From Ichthyophis bannanicus (taxonomy: Eukaryota > Chordata > Amphibia > Gymnophiona > Ichthyophiidae): DNA of 64,000 nucleotides. How positions within the stretch are numbered: the stretch's first letter is position 1; each line of letters opens with the position of its first letter. Both the position numbers and the translations under genes were made by a program. Positions 11,630 to 23,085 of the stretch are shown here, piece after piece. The DNA lies in NCBI GenBank assembly GCA_033557465.1, contig CM066045.1:129911596-129975595 (forward strand), written 5' to 3'. Under the pieces are notes generated by a model. The model was given only the letters and a program-made list of their open reading frames with translations. It was not told the DNA's origin and did no database searches.

Positions 11630-13130
11630 AAAATGCCTCAGGGTTTTCTAAGTGTTAGGTGCCTTCGGCAACGACATGTTAAGAGATTTTGAGAAGCCAA
11701 GAGGATGATGGTCTAACCACTTGGAGTCTCTGCTGGCTTCAAATAAGAAGGGAAATAAATTCCTCCAGCTCTTTCTCCTATTAAATCTGTGGAAAGTACA
11801 GATGCAGAAATTCCAGCTACGGGATGACCACATCAGGGAGAGAGTGAAAGTATGCGATGGCAACACAGAGAAAACATTAGGAAAATGGAGACTGTAATAC
11901 ACCTACTGCTTTTGCATAGCTGAGAAGATACCAGCTTGATAAACTTGCGTGCTCGGTTCCCATCTAAAATTAGAAAGCAAATTATTGCCGATCAAGCTTA
12001 CGGTTTACGGCCAATTACACCTGACTGCAGGGCTTCCACGCTGCAGCTCAGTTTAAGCCACGGCTGATCCAGCTCCCGCACGTGATTTGTGCAAGAAAAT
12101 AACCCTTCATGTTTCAGTTCAGAGAAAATAAAAAACAAAAATCATTCTGGACACCAGTTAACTAACTTGAGAGATTAATGGTGAACAACAGCAGCATCAG
12201 ACTGCTGGTCCAGAGAGTACGTGTGCACTGTTAGTCTAGTGTCTGCTGTAAGCTATGGCTGCGCAGACAAAGCAATTGGGCCCTGAAGCGAATTAGATCC
12301 TTCACGCACAGCTCTCGGTTGCCTAGTAACAGGCTCTAAAGAATAGAAATGTACTTGGCCTTATCACAACAAGATGCTAAACCAATTAATATTCATTACC
12401 AATTTCTTAATATCTAAGGAACAGAACCCGGTACTGCTTGGGAAAGCTACTGCTTAGCATTTTGCTCTAAAGGGGTGGTTTAAATACTTTTTTTTTTTTT
12501 TAAATATGTGTACCTGAAGAGTAAAGATAACATTATTTTTTTATTTACAGTTTCAAACAGGATAACAACAACAACCATAAAAGAGGAGGTGAATGTGTTT
12601 TACCGGCAAGAATAAGGTTTTAGGCTAGATGATAGCTATCCCTAGTGCACGTTGCGGCCACTTGTAAATGAATCTAGCTGGCTCTGTAAAAACATTTGGT
12701 GAGGGTTATGCAGCCCTAGCCTGTTGCCCTAGGATGCCGCAGTTGCAGTAGCAGCTTCTCAAGATGTCCCTGTTCTCCAGAAGAATTGAGCTCTATTTAA
12801 CAATGTAAGAGGGCCTTCCTCAACTCTCCCTATGACAGGTGAGTTTTTCACCTTGAGTCGACATCACATATCTGACTGAATTTCCTTAGTGTGGTACAAG
12901 GACCTGAGCCTTTTGGGTTAACTATGCAAACAATCCGTGATCTTGCAGACCTCACAGGTGGTTTCTGCCCGTGGGCTTTGTCAGAATAAGTGAAAGCAAA
13001 AGCACACAAGTAATTTTTCCTTTATAATAACTTTTACCCTGCCCTTTCTGTGCAGGTAGTGTTTAAAATCAAAATACCATGCACAGCTTTGAAAATAAAA
13101 AAACAAGCGTTCATTTTAGAAGAGGAATAA
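11630..13130. other. No recognisable feature
   Basis: Apart from a T-rich tract near 12,488-12,502, I see no repeat boundary, RNA gene or credible reading frame here. Confidence 0.4.
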
Positions 13131-13155
13131 GATGTTGTTGTTAAGTGCCGTCGAG

Positions 13156-15354
13156 TCAGAGTCGACTCATGGCGACCCTCTGGATAGCTATCCTAAATTG
13201 TGTTCGGTCTTGAGTCAGGTGGCTCATTGTTGACAGACTGGTACCCGTAGCTGCTGTTATTGTATCAATCCATCTCATTGCTGGCCTTCCTCTTTTGCAC
13301 TGACCTTTTATCTTGCCAAGCATGATGTCTTTCTCTAATGATCTCTCTCTTCGCATGATGTGTCCAAAGCATGAAAGTCGAAGACTTGCCATCTGAGCTT
13401 CTAAAGAAAGCTTAGGTTTGATCTCCTCTAGTACCGACTGGTTTGTTCTTCGGGCAGTCCATGGTATACACAGTATTCGCCACCAGCACCATAATTCAAA
13501 GGCATCAATTTTCTTCCTGTCTATCTTTTTCACTGTCCAGCTTTCACATCCATATGATGTTATTGAAAATACCATGGCTTGAACAAGTCGAATCTTTGTA
13601 TGGAGAGAGACATCTCTACTCTTGAGGATCCTATCTAGGTCTTTCATAGCCATTCTGCCAAGAGCAATGCGTCGTCTGATTTCTTGACTGCTTGTTGCTT
13701 CTTTATTGATAGTTGATCCAAGTAGGTTAAAGTTGTTCACGATTTCAATTTCTTCTCATTCAACGATGAACCTGTTGATTATGCCAGTTGTCATGATCTT
13801 TGTCTTCTTTACATTAAGGTGCAGGCCCATTTTGAGGCTATGTTCTTTGATTGTGAGAAGCAAATGTTTCAGATCATCTTCACTTTCAGCCAGTAATGTG
13901 GTATCATCAGCATAGCGAAGGTTGTTGATGAGTCTTCCACCAATCTTCACACCTCTGTCTTCATACAATCCTGCTTCTCTGATGATTTGTTCTGCATATA
14001 AATTAAATAGGTAGGGGGAAAGTATGCAGCCTTGTCTTACACCTTTGCTTATTTTAAACCATTCTGTTTCTCCTTGTTCAGTTCGAACTGCTGCTTCTTG
14101 ATCAATGTACAGATTGTGCAAGAGTACGATAAGGTGTTCTGGTATACCCATGTTTCTTTATGTGGCCCAGAGTTTCTCATGGTTTACAGAGTCAAAAGCC
14201 TTGCTATAGTCGATAAAGCACAAATAGATATCCTTTTGGTATTCTTTAGTCTTTTCAAGGCTCCATCTCTTATCCGTAGTTGTGTCTCTCATTCCTCGTC
14301 CTTTCCTGAACCCTGCTTGCACTTCAGGTAGTTCTTGTTCCAGGTATGGTTGTAGTCTCTTTTGAATAATCTTCAGTAGAATCTTGCTGGCATGTGGGAT
14401 CAGAGCGATAGTGCGATAATTTCCACAGTCAGTTGGATCACCTTTCTTTAGTATTGGTATAAACAGAGATCTTTTCCAGTCAGTTGGCCATGATGTTGTC
14501 TTCCATATTTCTTGGCAGAGCCTTGTAAGTACGGTAACAGTTGCATCAGATTGCTGTAATACTTCTATGGGAATGCTATCAATTCCTGGTGCTTTGTTCT
14601 TTGATAAGGCTTTCAATGCTGCTTTAACTTCTTCTTCCATCACCAATGGTTCCCGATCATAAGGTACAGGTTGAAACGGCTGTTGGTCCACTTGTTTTTT
14701 ATCATATAAAAACTCTGTATATTCCTTCCACCTTTTCTTGATCTTCTCAGCATCAATCAACATAGAACCTTGAGCATCTTGTAACATTCCAATTCGAGGC
14801 TGGAACTTTTTCTTTAACTCTTGTAGCTTTAGGAAAGCCGATCTTGTTCTTCCTCTAATAGTTTCTGCTTCTATTACCTTGCATGCATCGTTGTAGTACT
14901 TTTCCTTGTCCTGTCTTGCTGCACGTTGGAAATCTCTGAGTTCTGTGACTCTCTTTCTTTCTCCTCTGGCTTTAGCTTCTCTGTGTTTCTGGGCAATTTT
15001 CAGAGTGTTTTCCGTCATCCATTTTGGCCGTTTTTGCTTTTTCACCTTTTGTAGAGACTTCTCGCTTTCTTCCAACACAACCTTCTTGATGGCATTCCAT
15101 AACTCTTCTGGAGCTCTGTCATTTGTATCTAAAGCAGCAAATTGATTTTGCAGGCCGTCTTTACATTCCAGTGGTATATTCTCAAGGTCATATTTTGCTG
15201 CATTCATGAGTGGTTTGCTCTTTTTCAACTTGAGTTTGTATACTAGTAGTTGATGATCTGTACCACAGTCAGCTCCAGGTTTTGTCTTTGTTGATGCTAT
15301 AGAACCTTTCCATCGTTGACTTCCACAGATGTAGTCAATTTGATTTTTATACAA
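13156..15354 (-). pseudogene. RTE-type reverse transcriptase (broken)
   Basis: One continuous frame runs from about 15,354 to 13,156 with only two stop codons, at 14,160-14,158 and 13,758-13,756. In order it holds the endonuclease C-terminal end (CGTDHQ, the catalytic-histidine motif), a basic linker, RT motifs (PGIDSIPIEVL, FRKGRG, FIDYSKAFDSVNHEKL, GVRQGCILSPYLFNLY, LRYADDTTLL) and the BovB-like C-terminal domain with YGCESWTVKK. The YADD catalytic pair is intact. It would copy LINE RNA by target-primed reverse transcription. The stops make this copy non-functional. Two of its three pieces start at non-original codons, so the apparent separate frames are one protein. Confidence 0.85.
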
Positions 15355-15494
15355 TCCATTGGGTGAAGTCCATGCATACAGTCGCCGCTTGTGTTGATGG
15401 AAGAAGGTGTTTGAGATGAATAGATCGTTGGTCTTGCAGAATTCTATCAGTCTTTCTCCAGCTTCATTTCTGTTGCCAAGTCCATATTTTCCAA

Positions 15495-16332
15495 CTACTT
15501 TGCCTTCTTCTTTGTTGCCAACTTTGCGTTCCAGTCACCCATGACTATCAGGATATCCTGTTTACATGTACTGTCAATTTCAGCTTGTTCATAGAACTCT
15601 TCAATTTCATTCTCTTCTGCAGCTGTTGTTGGGGCATATACTTGAATTATAGTTGTGTTGATAGGCATTCCTCGTAGACGAATAGAGATTAAGCGTTCGC
15701 TGACTGCATTGTATTTCATTACAGCTCTTGCAAGTTTCTTCTTTATTATAAATGCAACACCATTTCTTCTTTATCTTTCATTTCCAGCATAGTATACCAT
15801 GTGATCATCTGATGCAGAGTGCCTGATGCCAGTCAATTTTGGTTCGCTGACACCCAACAGATCAAGTTGTACACGTTCCATTTCATTCTTGACCACCTCC
15901 AACTTCCCTTGGTTCATGCTTCGTATGTTCCATGTTCCAATGCATAGACATCTTTACAGCTTTTGACTCTCATTTCATGCACAGCTACATCAGCAGTCAG
16001 ACGTCTCGAGGGCTTTGATCCAACCACATCATAAATGCTGGCTTTACTCTGAGAAGTCTTCAGCTCTTCTCCAGTAGCTAGTTGAGTGCCTTCCAACCTG
16101 AGGGTCTCATCTTCCAGCACTATAGCACAGTTTGTTTTGTTGTAACTATCCATTGGGTTTTCATGGCAAGATACAGAAGTAGATTGCCGGGCCTTTCTTC
16201 CGCGCAGTTTAAGTTTGGTGCTGTTGCCGTTGTCACAGAAATGTGATCCTCCGCCGTCAACACTATCCCATTCTGCTTCTGCCCAGATGAGTGGTTTGTC
16301 TTGGTCTGGCACCTCAGCTGAGAGCTGTCCAT
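15495..16332 (-). pseudogene. RTE endonuclease N-terminal half (broken)
   Basis: Minus-strand pieces at 15,719-15,495 and 16,312-15,914 carry the start of the endonuclease domain. The former includes the segment ending MGDWNAKL, the catalytic GDWN motif of apurinic-like endonucleases. The latter carries LEDETLRLEGTQLATGEELK, found again in the copy at 55.3 kb. Stop codons near 15.8 kb and a frameshift before 15,354 separate these from the RT frame. Proteins of this endonuclease are often mis-annotated as craniofacial development protein 2-like. Confidence 0.75.
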
Positions 16333-16370
16333 CTTGGGAGACCCTGCCAGTAGTTAAACTACCGCTAGTT

Positions 16371-17985
16371 TAGCTCTCAGCATCACTGATGCACACAAGC
16401 CTTCACAGCACGACAAGCTGCAAACCAATTGATAGATGGCAGTAATGCCAATGGCCAGTTCTTAGCTTTACAGTGATATTTTGCACTAACTGTAAGCAAC
16501 AAAGTAAAGAGAGGTTCAAACTCTTGGAGAAGTGAGTTGTAAAAATCCATTCAACTTACAATACTAGTCCAAGGACTGCAGTATGAATTGCTTTGGATTC
16601 AAGCACAGATATAAGGAAACAAATCCATTTTTAGTGCAAAAACATAAGATTTCACTGTGTTGGAAATATGAATATGAAGGTCGTTCATCCAGAAACGTTC
16701 GTCTAGGGTCATGCAATGGTTATCTGCTGACCTGTTCTGTTGAGAATTAATTTCTATACATACAGTAGCAAATAAAAAATCTAAATGCAAAGTCCAAAAT
16801 CTAATTTCATTACTCTATCGCATACATTAAAATGTTTATTTTAATGTTTATTTCTGAACACACTCCTCTTCCATTACTGGTGAATATGTAAAAGGCAAAT
16901 TTGGGTCGGACTTATGCCTTTTCTCAGAATTTAAGCCCATAACGGAAGCAATCAGTGTCCACTTGATCGGCATCAAGGGATCAGTTTACCACTGCAAGAT
17001 CAAAAACACCAAAAGTGCTTCAAAGCAATCCAAGACCAAGAAGCCACATTGAATTGGACCCTTCACAATGGAGCCAGTGACTTTTGCAATGAACTGACTT
17101 TGTTGTGTGAGGGCAGGAGACTCCCCCATCTCTCTGTTGTCCTCCATTTCTTAGCTATAAATTTGCCCTGCCATCTCCATGTCCTCTGGCACTGCAGGAT
17201 GAAATAGGAGTTACCTTTGTGACCCAGGTGTCACCAAGTAGCCTGCCTAGAAGTGGTCATTTGTTGTTTTGACCATTCACGGGTAGTACAAGTTTTGCTA
17301 GCAGCATAACTTAATATATGACTAGCAATTTTCTTGCTTGATTCCCTGAAAGGAGCAACCAAGGGAAGAGGTTAGGAGGTCCTAGAGGTCTTATGAGATG
17401 AAGATTGGATGGAAAAGTATCATCTTCCTTTTTGCCAGTCTGGCAGGTGAGAAAGTCAGTGGGGGTGGGGCTCTGACCAAAGCCTTCATCAAAAGAAAAG
17501 GGAACGGTATTGAGCACTGACTCAGTACAACAACCAGAAGAGATGGGAAAATCTCTCTTACGCATCTTTTCTAGCCTTCAGAAGCAAGCAGAGAGCAGCT
17601 GCCCATGGACTCGAGCTATGTGAGGCAGAACCCTGAAGAACCATCCCAGTCTTAAGGCAAAGGAGAAAGGACCGTGCACAGGAGAAGGAAACCGAAGTAA
17701 AGTGCGATGTGCAGGGCCAGCGCAAGGATATTAGGCATCATAGGTGAACCCTCATTCTTGCCACTTTGCCCCCATCCCCGCCACATCTCTCGGGAAGTGC
17801 AGTGACATTTAAACCAAAGAGAAGTGCATTGTGGATCTTCTGAACCCCCTGTATGCTGTACTCATAGTCCAACCGGTCCACCCCCTTCCAATGCAGATTT
17901 CCTGTTTGCACTGGGGCTGCATCAGCTAGACTTTCAGGGCCCAGTGTGCAGGAGTTCAGAGGCTCCATGTCATGCCTATTTACTT
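16371..17985. other. No recognisable feature
   Basis: Unassigned sequence between the RTE copy and the L1 tail. Open frames are short and lack domain signatures. Confidence 0.4.
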
Positions 17986-18246
17986 TTTTTTTCCGTTTAT
18001 TATTTGTTGAATTTATATGAAAACCATCAAGAGAAATCTTGAAACAGAAAAAGAGCTACAAAAGAGAAATAGAACAACAATCTATTAAGGACAAAGGAAA
18101 CAAAATCCCAATTAATCTCTTGTAGTCCACATGTTGGAGGGTAGAAAGGCTTAACAAAAGTCCAAGGCAGGAGAACCTCAGGCATAACAAGAGGAAACAT
18201 AAGAAACTCAAAAAAGGGCCCTGAGAGCTCAGGCAATATATCTAGG

Positions 18247-19840
18247 AGAGATTATTAACTATATTACTCTGACATCGATCAGTCGGTAACTTAGTATTCA
18301 TGAAGGCAGCAAGATCTGTAGGTTGAGAAAAAACATATCTTACAGATTTATATATTACCAAACATTTACAAGGAAATCTTAAATAAAAGGACCCCCAATC
18401 TGAAAAACTCCAGGTTTATGTAATAGAAATTGCTTCCTCCACTTCTGCATCTCTTAGCTATATCAGGGAACATAGAAATTGTAAGACCACAAAAAGTCTC
18501 CAATCTTTTCTTGACGAACATTTTCAGCAACCATTCTTTATCCGTAACTAATGCACAGGAAACCAACAGAGTAGAAGTAGTATGAGTCTTGCCGCCAGAC
18601 CCCTCAAGTAACTCAGACACATTCAGAACTTCTAAATTAGAGTTTTCTCTTGAATCCACTGGTTCTTTTTTTCCCCTTTGGAAGATAATAAACCTTTGAC
18701 AAAGGTGGCATTAAGTCTGGAGGAACCTTTAGAACCTCAAGCAGGTATCACTTAAACATATCCAGGGCCGTAACACCCCTAAGCTTAGGAAAGTTCAAAA
18801 CCCTCAAGTTCATAGCCCTAGCTGTATTTTCCAAAAGCTCCATCTTGTATCGAAGAGCCACGTTATCTTTAAGCAGAGATAAATTGGATTCAGAGAGTGT
18901 TACCAATTGACTTCCATGATCTTCCACTTGCAATTTAACATTTCCCAAGCTGGTCACAACGGAATCAATTCGGACCGAGTTTTCCTGGATCCTGGAGGAC
19001 AGAGCCAAAGTCTGTCTATTCACGTGTCGGAAAGAGAAACAATTTTATTTTTTATTTTTATTTTATTTAGACAGTTTTGTATACCGCCTTATCCTTCAAT
19101 CAAAGCGGTCACAACACAATTGGGGGATACATTTAACACGCGGGGATATGAGACACATACACTAATACTTACAGGGAACATGGGCAATGGAGGGTTAAGT
19201 GGCTTGCCCAAGACCACAAGGAGCACAATTGCCTCCCAAATTACCTCCAGAGTGAAGACTTGTGGTCTAGAAGGAAGAATAGATGCAGGAGTGGAGGTTA
19301 GCAAAGAAGAAGACTGGAATGGCGCACCTTCAACCTCCAAGCCACTGACTGCCAGAGCTTCTGCCTGCTGCAGTGTGCGCAAAGCTTTGCCGGAATCCCC
19401 AGGAGATAACTGAGCCAAAACGCATGCAATTCCCCCCCCCCCCCCCGATTGGCTTCTTGCCTTCCCTCAACAGCCAGGGAAGGAAGCACCAAAACTGCAG
19501 GGGTCAGGCTCAGAACAGCAGGGTACTGCAGCGGCATTCTGGCCACAGGAGAAAGTGAGGTCTCAAAGTCCAAAGGCGGCCACAAACTCTCCTCTGTCAT
19601 CGCCGCCAAGCCGGATCGTATCTCCTACGCCTGGGTGAATTCAATAAAACGATCCATTGGATCGCTTACAGGAGGCTGGGGCTCTGAGGGGAAAACCTTC
19701 GGCTTCCTTTTACGCATAGGCATTTGTACAGGTAAAGAGCTCAGCGGCCATCTTCTCCTTTTTTTTTTTTTATGGCCATGGCCGCTGCTGCTAGTCCCAG
19801 GGAGACATGACAGCGGCGAAAGCTTTTTCAGAGGCACTAT
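18247..19840 (-). pseudogene. L1-type ORF1 protein (broken)
   Basis: The N-terminal piece (19,837-19,625) is basic and proline-rich with GHGHKKKKRRR. A middle piece follows at about 19.6-19.25 kb. The coiled-coil and RRM-like part (19,023-18,748) has a heptad-like region and LLENTARAMNLRVLNFPKL, the characteristic junction of L1 ORF1 proteins. The C-terminal piece (18,659-18,366) continues to a stop near 18,247. ORF1 proteins bind LINE RNA as trimers. Frameshifts and the inserted SINE tail make this copy dead. Confidence 0.65.
19040..19232 (-). mobile_element. SINE 3' fragment inserted in L1 ORF1
   Basis: Read on the minus strand it runs 'cttgtggtcttgggcaagcc', then 'acttaaccctccat', then the stem 'gaccgctttgatt...aaggcggtatac', then an A/T-rich tail. 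The same body sequence occurs in the SINEs at 46.4 and 49.7 kb, so this is a 5'-truncated member. Short ACAATT motifs on both sides (near 19,038 and 19,229) could be its target duplication. The ORF1 frame resumes on the other side. Confidence 0.6.
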
Positions 19841-20242
19841 CTGCTGCCCTCCAAAGTTTGGTGCCTGGACAATTGCCTAGTTAGCTTAATGGTTGTGCCA
19901 GCCCAGGATAAGTGAGGTACTGTGAAAGAGAGAGCTGAGAGACTGGATATCCAGGGTTGGGTCCAGGAGCAGATGTGTCAGAGTGGATCCGCTGAACATG
20001 AGTGGTTCAGTGTGTGTGGGAAATGGCATCTACAGTGTGGGACGTGACCTAGGAAGAGGAGGCAGAGCGGAGTAAGGAGCTGGGCTAGTATCAAAGCTAA
20101 GCAGTCCAAGAGCAATTTACGTCTTTCAGAGTGCAAGTGGAGTAAGAATTGTAAAAGAAGAAAGAAGTTCTAATGGAGAATCTGAGATAACCTGAGAAGC
20201 CCACAGCAAGGGTTCAACCAACCATCTAAAAAACTTGAAGAT

Positions 20243-20490
20243 TAAGGGCCCGATATTCGAGGGGATTGTCTGGGGTTAGCGCCGCTGAATATCCCCAGGT
20301 GCCACCACTAAACACCCTGGTGCTAGCCGGCTAGCAATGGGGCATTGCAAGGGCGGAGTGGGGATGGCGATACTGAGTCGCTGCCCAGTTAACACAAATC
20401 AGCGAAAGTCAGGTGCAGAAAAAGCTGGCCTAACTTTTGCTGTTGAAGCTAACCAGGCGCTGGCTGAGTACCACCTCTACCCGGTAGAGC
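20243..20490. repeat. MITE-like repeat, family B (gatattca type), copy 1
   Basis: The segment starts with 'gggcccgatattcgagg' and continues with 'gctgaatatccccagg', 'gttaacacaaatcagcg' and 'gctaaccaggcgctgg' blocks. The same word set (gatattca, ccagttag, gaatatcc) builds the repeats at 21.25, 38.7 and 48.96 kb. It is non-coding with several internal palindromic words. Only the left end is clear. Confidence 0.5.
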
Positions 20491-20528
20491 TCCATAGAAG
20501 AAAGCACGAGCCTATAATTAATGAAAGC

Positions 20529-20570
20529 GGATCTCTGATGCAGAGGCGAAACATGATGTCATGTCGGATC
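20529..20570 (+). ncRNA. Hammerhead-ribozyme-like motif (type I topology)
   Basis: Stem I pairs 20,530-20,534 (GATCT) with 20,566-20,570 (GGATC). The core strand CTGATG follows at 20,535-20,540, then a short segment, then GAAA at 20,548-20,551. Stem III pairs 20,551-20,556 (ACATGA) with 20,559-20,564 (TCATGT), so A15.1-U16.1 is present. C20,565 sits at the cleavage position H17. Deviations from the consensus are C in place of A9 (20,541) and an almost absent stem II. Such motifs occur in Penelope-like elements and retrozymes. Activity is uncertain. Confidence 0.4.
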
Positions 20571-20945
20571 AAGGCTCCTTTGAGGACGGCAGAAAGATAA
20601 GTGTTGTGCAGTTACTTATTTTGGAAGTTTCTGACGCATGATAAACAGTTTTGATGCTGGATAGATCCATCAAAACTGATGTGGGTTCCTAACGAACGGA
20701 GTAAAAAGTGAGAAATATTGTTAGCTGATCCCTGAAGGTGTAGGGGGTTTTAGAAAAATAAAAAACATTTTTGATTCTTGATAAGTTCAACTAATATGGA
20801 AAAAGTTAAAAATGGGACCAGTGTTGATATCAATATGAGTAGAGTCTTAGAAACACCACTATGCTCTCTACATAAATATTTTATGGTCCTTTATATATAT
20901 TTAAATAAAGCTTTCTCTTCATAAGAGCTGTGTTTTTTCCTACAA
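20571..20945 (+). other. Possible tail of a ribozyme-bearing retroelement
   Basis: AT-rich sequence after the hammerhead-like motif, ending near 'aataaagctttctcttc' at about 20,905-20,922. A similar 'caataaagctgctttca' follows a 'ttgaagaagcccg...ccgaa' word at 23,878-23,935. This may be the 3' part of a Penelope-like element. No reading frame supports it. Confidence 0.25.
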
Positions 20946-21029
20946 GTGTTGTTTGACAGGCACAAACTCTGGCATGCTTAAGAGCCATCACCGGTGTCTG
21001 TCATTGCTGCGAGGTGCTGATCTTGACCT

Positions 21030-21078
21030 TTTACATGTGTCTGTGTAGCGCTATACAAATGTTCAGTAGTAGTAGTGT
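21030..21078 (+). mobile_element. L2 3' terminal scrap with (AGT)n tail
   Basis: The sequence 'gtgtctgtgtagcgctatac' followed by AGT repeats matches the end of the L2 fragment at 47.70-47.76 kb, which also ends in AGT repeats. Only the final ~45 bases of the element remain. Confidence 0.45.
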
Positions 21079-21254
21079 AGCACTGGGGCTGACCTGACCA
21101 TTAGGCAGTTGCCTGGGGCTGCAAGGATAAGCAGCAGTCAAAGCAAAACCTGACAGTTCAACAAACTCGGAGCCATCAGCAAATTCTAATATGTCCAGAG
21201 AGAGCAGGCACACACACACATCCATACAAAGCAAAGTGTCATTTTTAAAAGTAT

Positions 21255-21640
21255 AGGGAATGATTATTCAATGCACTTACTGTGATATCAAGTGCTGCTG
21301 AATATCTCCACAGACTTCCCCGGCACTATACTGTCAATGCAGAGGCGGTCTATGGGTGGGGCAAAGATGGTGTCGGCGCTAACCAGATAAATTGTGATTT
21401 ACCCATTTAGCCCAATATGGAGCCAGCACTAATCCACCAAACTTAGGCTGCTTGAAAAGCTGGCCTTAGTTACAAGGCAGATAGGTACTGGTTCAATATC
21501 GACACTAATCGGTTGACGTCATCATTGATTTGGTTATTCAGCTCCTGTCCGGATACCGGCGATGAATGTCCTGCTGATATCCAAGCGCCATGATTGGCCA
21601 TTGCAGCATTCGAATATCAGCCCTTTAAAAATTGGCCCTC
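21255..21640. repeat. MITE-like repeat, family B, copy 2 (diverged)
   Basis: Contains 'attattcaatgcacttac', 'gctgaatatctcc', 'gctaaccagataaattg', 'ggttcaatatcg' and 'cattcgaatatcagccc'. This is the vocabulary of family B, ending with a degenerate inverted 'gaatatcagccc' terminus. It has no coding capacity. The copy is older than the one at 48.96 kb. Confidence 0.4.
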
Positions 21641-21864
21641 TGATGTCTGATTATGCATTTTTATTGCATTCTTGTGGAAGGGGTGGTGTTTGAATGATCC
21701 CATTAGAGTTTAATTATCGAAAACTAGGGAGGGCGTAAGGCTGAATGTTCTCCTAGGGGCACCCAATACCCTCGCAGTGACCCTGTAGTGCGTCAGGCAG
21801 TGATGCCCTTTCTCTGACACACCTGATCAGATCTGAAAGTATACTGGCATACTATTGTATATAT

Positions 21865-21945
21865 TTATTTATCTATTTAATTCTTATATACCATCTTATA
21901 CTTAAGTCAAAGTGGTTTCAATTAACATGAAATTTAAACTTACAT
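21865..21945 (-). mobile_element. L2-group 3' terminal fragment
   Basis: A TTTATTTATCTATTTAATTC tract leads into 'ttatataccatcttata...aaagtggtttcaat', a diverged form of the shared terminal stem. This is an end fragment only. Confidence 0.45.
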
Positions 21946-22985
21946 GGAACAGGGGTGGGGTACAATTGGCTGCTTCAACAAACTAGTGTTAGTATCCCAG
22001 GAGTAACTGTTAGACATACCTTGACATTTGACAAGATGTGTAGTGATCACTCTTATTTTATGAGTGGTTTGTAACACATCTGAAATGGATGTTCAGTAAA
22101 TTCTCTCCATGGGAGTAATAATCAAAGCATGGGCAAGGTGAGGTGTATTTGATTGTCTAGCCAGGTATGGTGTGCATTAGCTATGGCGATCGGGTGAATG
22201 TTGACGGTGAAAGGAAGCACATATCACTATAATGTTTCTTTTGCTTTATGGTGAAAGCATACAAGCTCATGAATCATCAATGAGGCTTTCAGCACTTGCT
22301 GTTAACACCCTGGAATGACCTCCTTTGCAGCTGCATATTCTTTGTGACAAATCTGAGATTGCAACGGAATTGAATTATGTTTGAAAGAGCAACACTCTGC
22401 CTCTTGCATATCTCCTATAGGACTCGGCTGGCTTTCTAACAAGAGCTGAATGAATAAAGCTGTCCTTTTTTCGCAAGATGTCGTCATTTTTTTGTTTTTA
22501 GACTAACTTTATATCCTTTTAACTTTCCATTAGCCTTCTGAGCAAACATTCAAGAGGAGCTTTAGACTGGTACAACACACATGGTGTGATCAGCTTACGC
22601 TTACTAAGGTTTAGATAACTGAATGTTTTAAATGGGTCCTTAGTGACTTCTGGCTAGATGGTTTTGCTTGAGAGACTGAAAAATAGTTTCAGCTTCTGAA
22701 AAGCAAAACAAAGTCTGGAACAGATAACATTGGATACTGTCTCTTAGCTACTGGCGTCAAGATAGCCCCATAAAATGTGTTAGTATAGAAAATGATGGTG
22801 GATAAGAACCATCTAGATAGCTCTAATGGTAGAGGCTTGAATATGTTTGTTTTAAATCTAGTGAGCCAGAACCAAACTGGATCACCACCAGATCAGTATT
22901 GACAACCCCCCTCCCACCTTTTATGTAGATCTCTCCCTTATGAGTATGCTAATAACAGCTTCATAATATATCCACGTTCTTTTTA
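21946..22985. other. No recognisable feature
   Basis: Ordinary AT-rich sequence. No repeat boundary, RNA gene or credible frame was seen. Confidence 0.35.
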
Positions 22986-23004
22986 TGAAGGCTTCCCTCT
23001 TTTT

Positions 23005-23085
23005 TAAAATTGACCTTTGAACTTTGACCCGGTGAAAAGCGGGATATAAATACAGCTAAATAAATAAATAAAATAAATGAACTTC
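23005..23085 (+). mobile_element. LINE/SINE 3' tail
   Basis: 'gacccggtgaaaagcgggatataaat' followed by AAATAAATAAATAAA is the terminal stem plus simple tail typical of L2/CR1-group elements and their SINEs. The body upstream is not recognisable. Confidence 0.5.

Larger units (their letters stand above)
13132..16370 (-). mobile_element. RTE/BovB-like non-LTR retrotransposon, copy 1
   Basis: A minus-strand LINE with an apurinic-type endonuclease, then a reverse transcriptase, then a short 3' tail. It ends at about 13,132 in a GTTGTT-type repeat and the block 'gtgccgtcgagtcagagtcg'. The protein has hallmarks of the RTE clade: YADDTTLL, and a C-terminal region with YGCESWTVKK and FELWCWWRILCIPWTARRTN, as in BovB. 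Decay is modest: two in-frame stops in the RT portion and a frameshift before it. The second copy at 55.3-63.4 kb aligns along its whole length, which fixes the 5' and 3' limits. No insertion interrupts it. Confidence 0.9.
17986..19865 (-). mobile_element. L1-type ORF1-only element (HAL1-like)
   Basis: On the minus strand an L1-type ORF1 runs from about 19.84 kb to a stop near 18,247. It is followed by only about 255 bp of 3' sequence and a poly(A) run at 17,988-17,996. There is no trace of the ORF2 that should lie between ORF1 and the tail of a full L1. ORF1-only 'half L1' elements are known in mammals as HAL1. A SINE-like tail fragment interrupts ORF1 at 19,040-19,232. The 5' boundary is uncertain. 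Confidence 0.6.
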
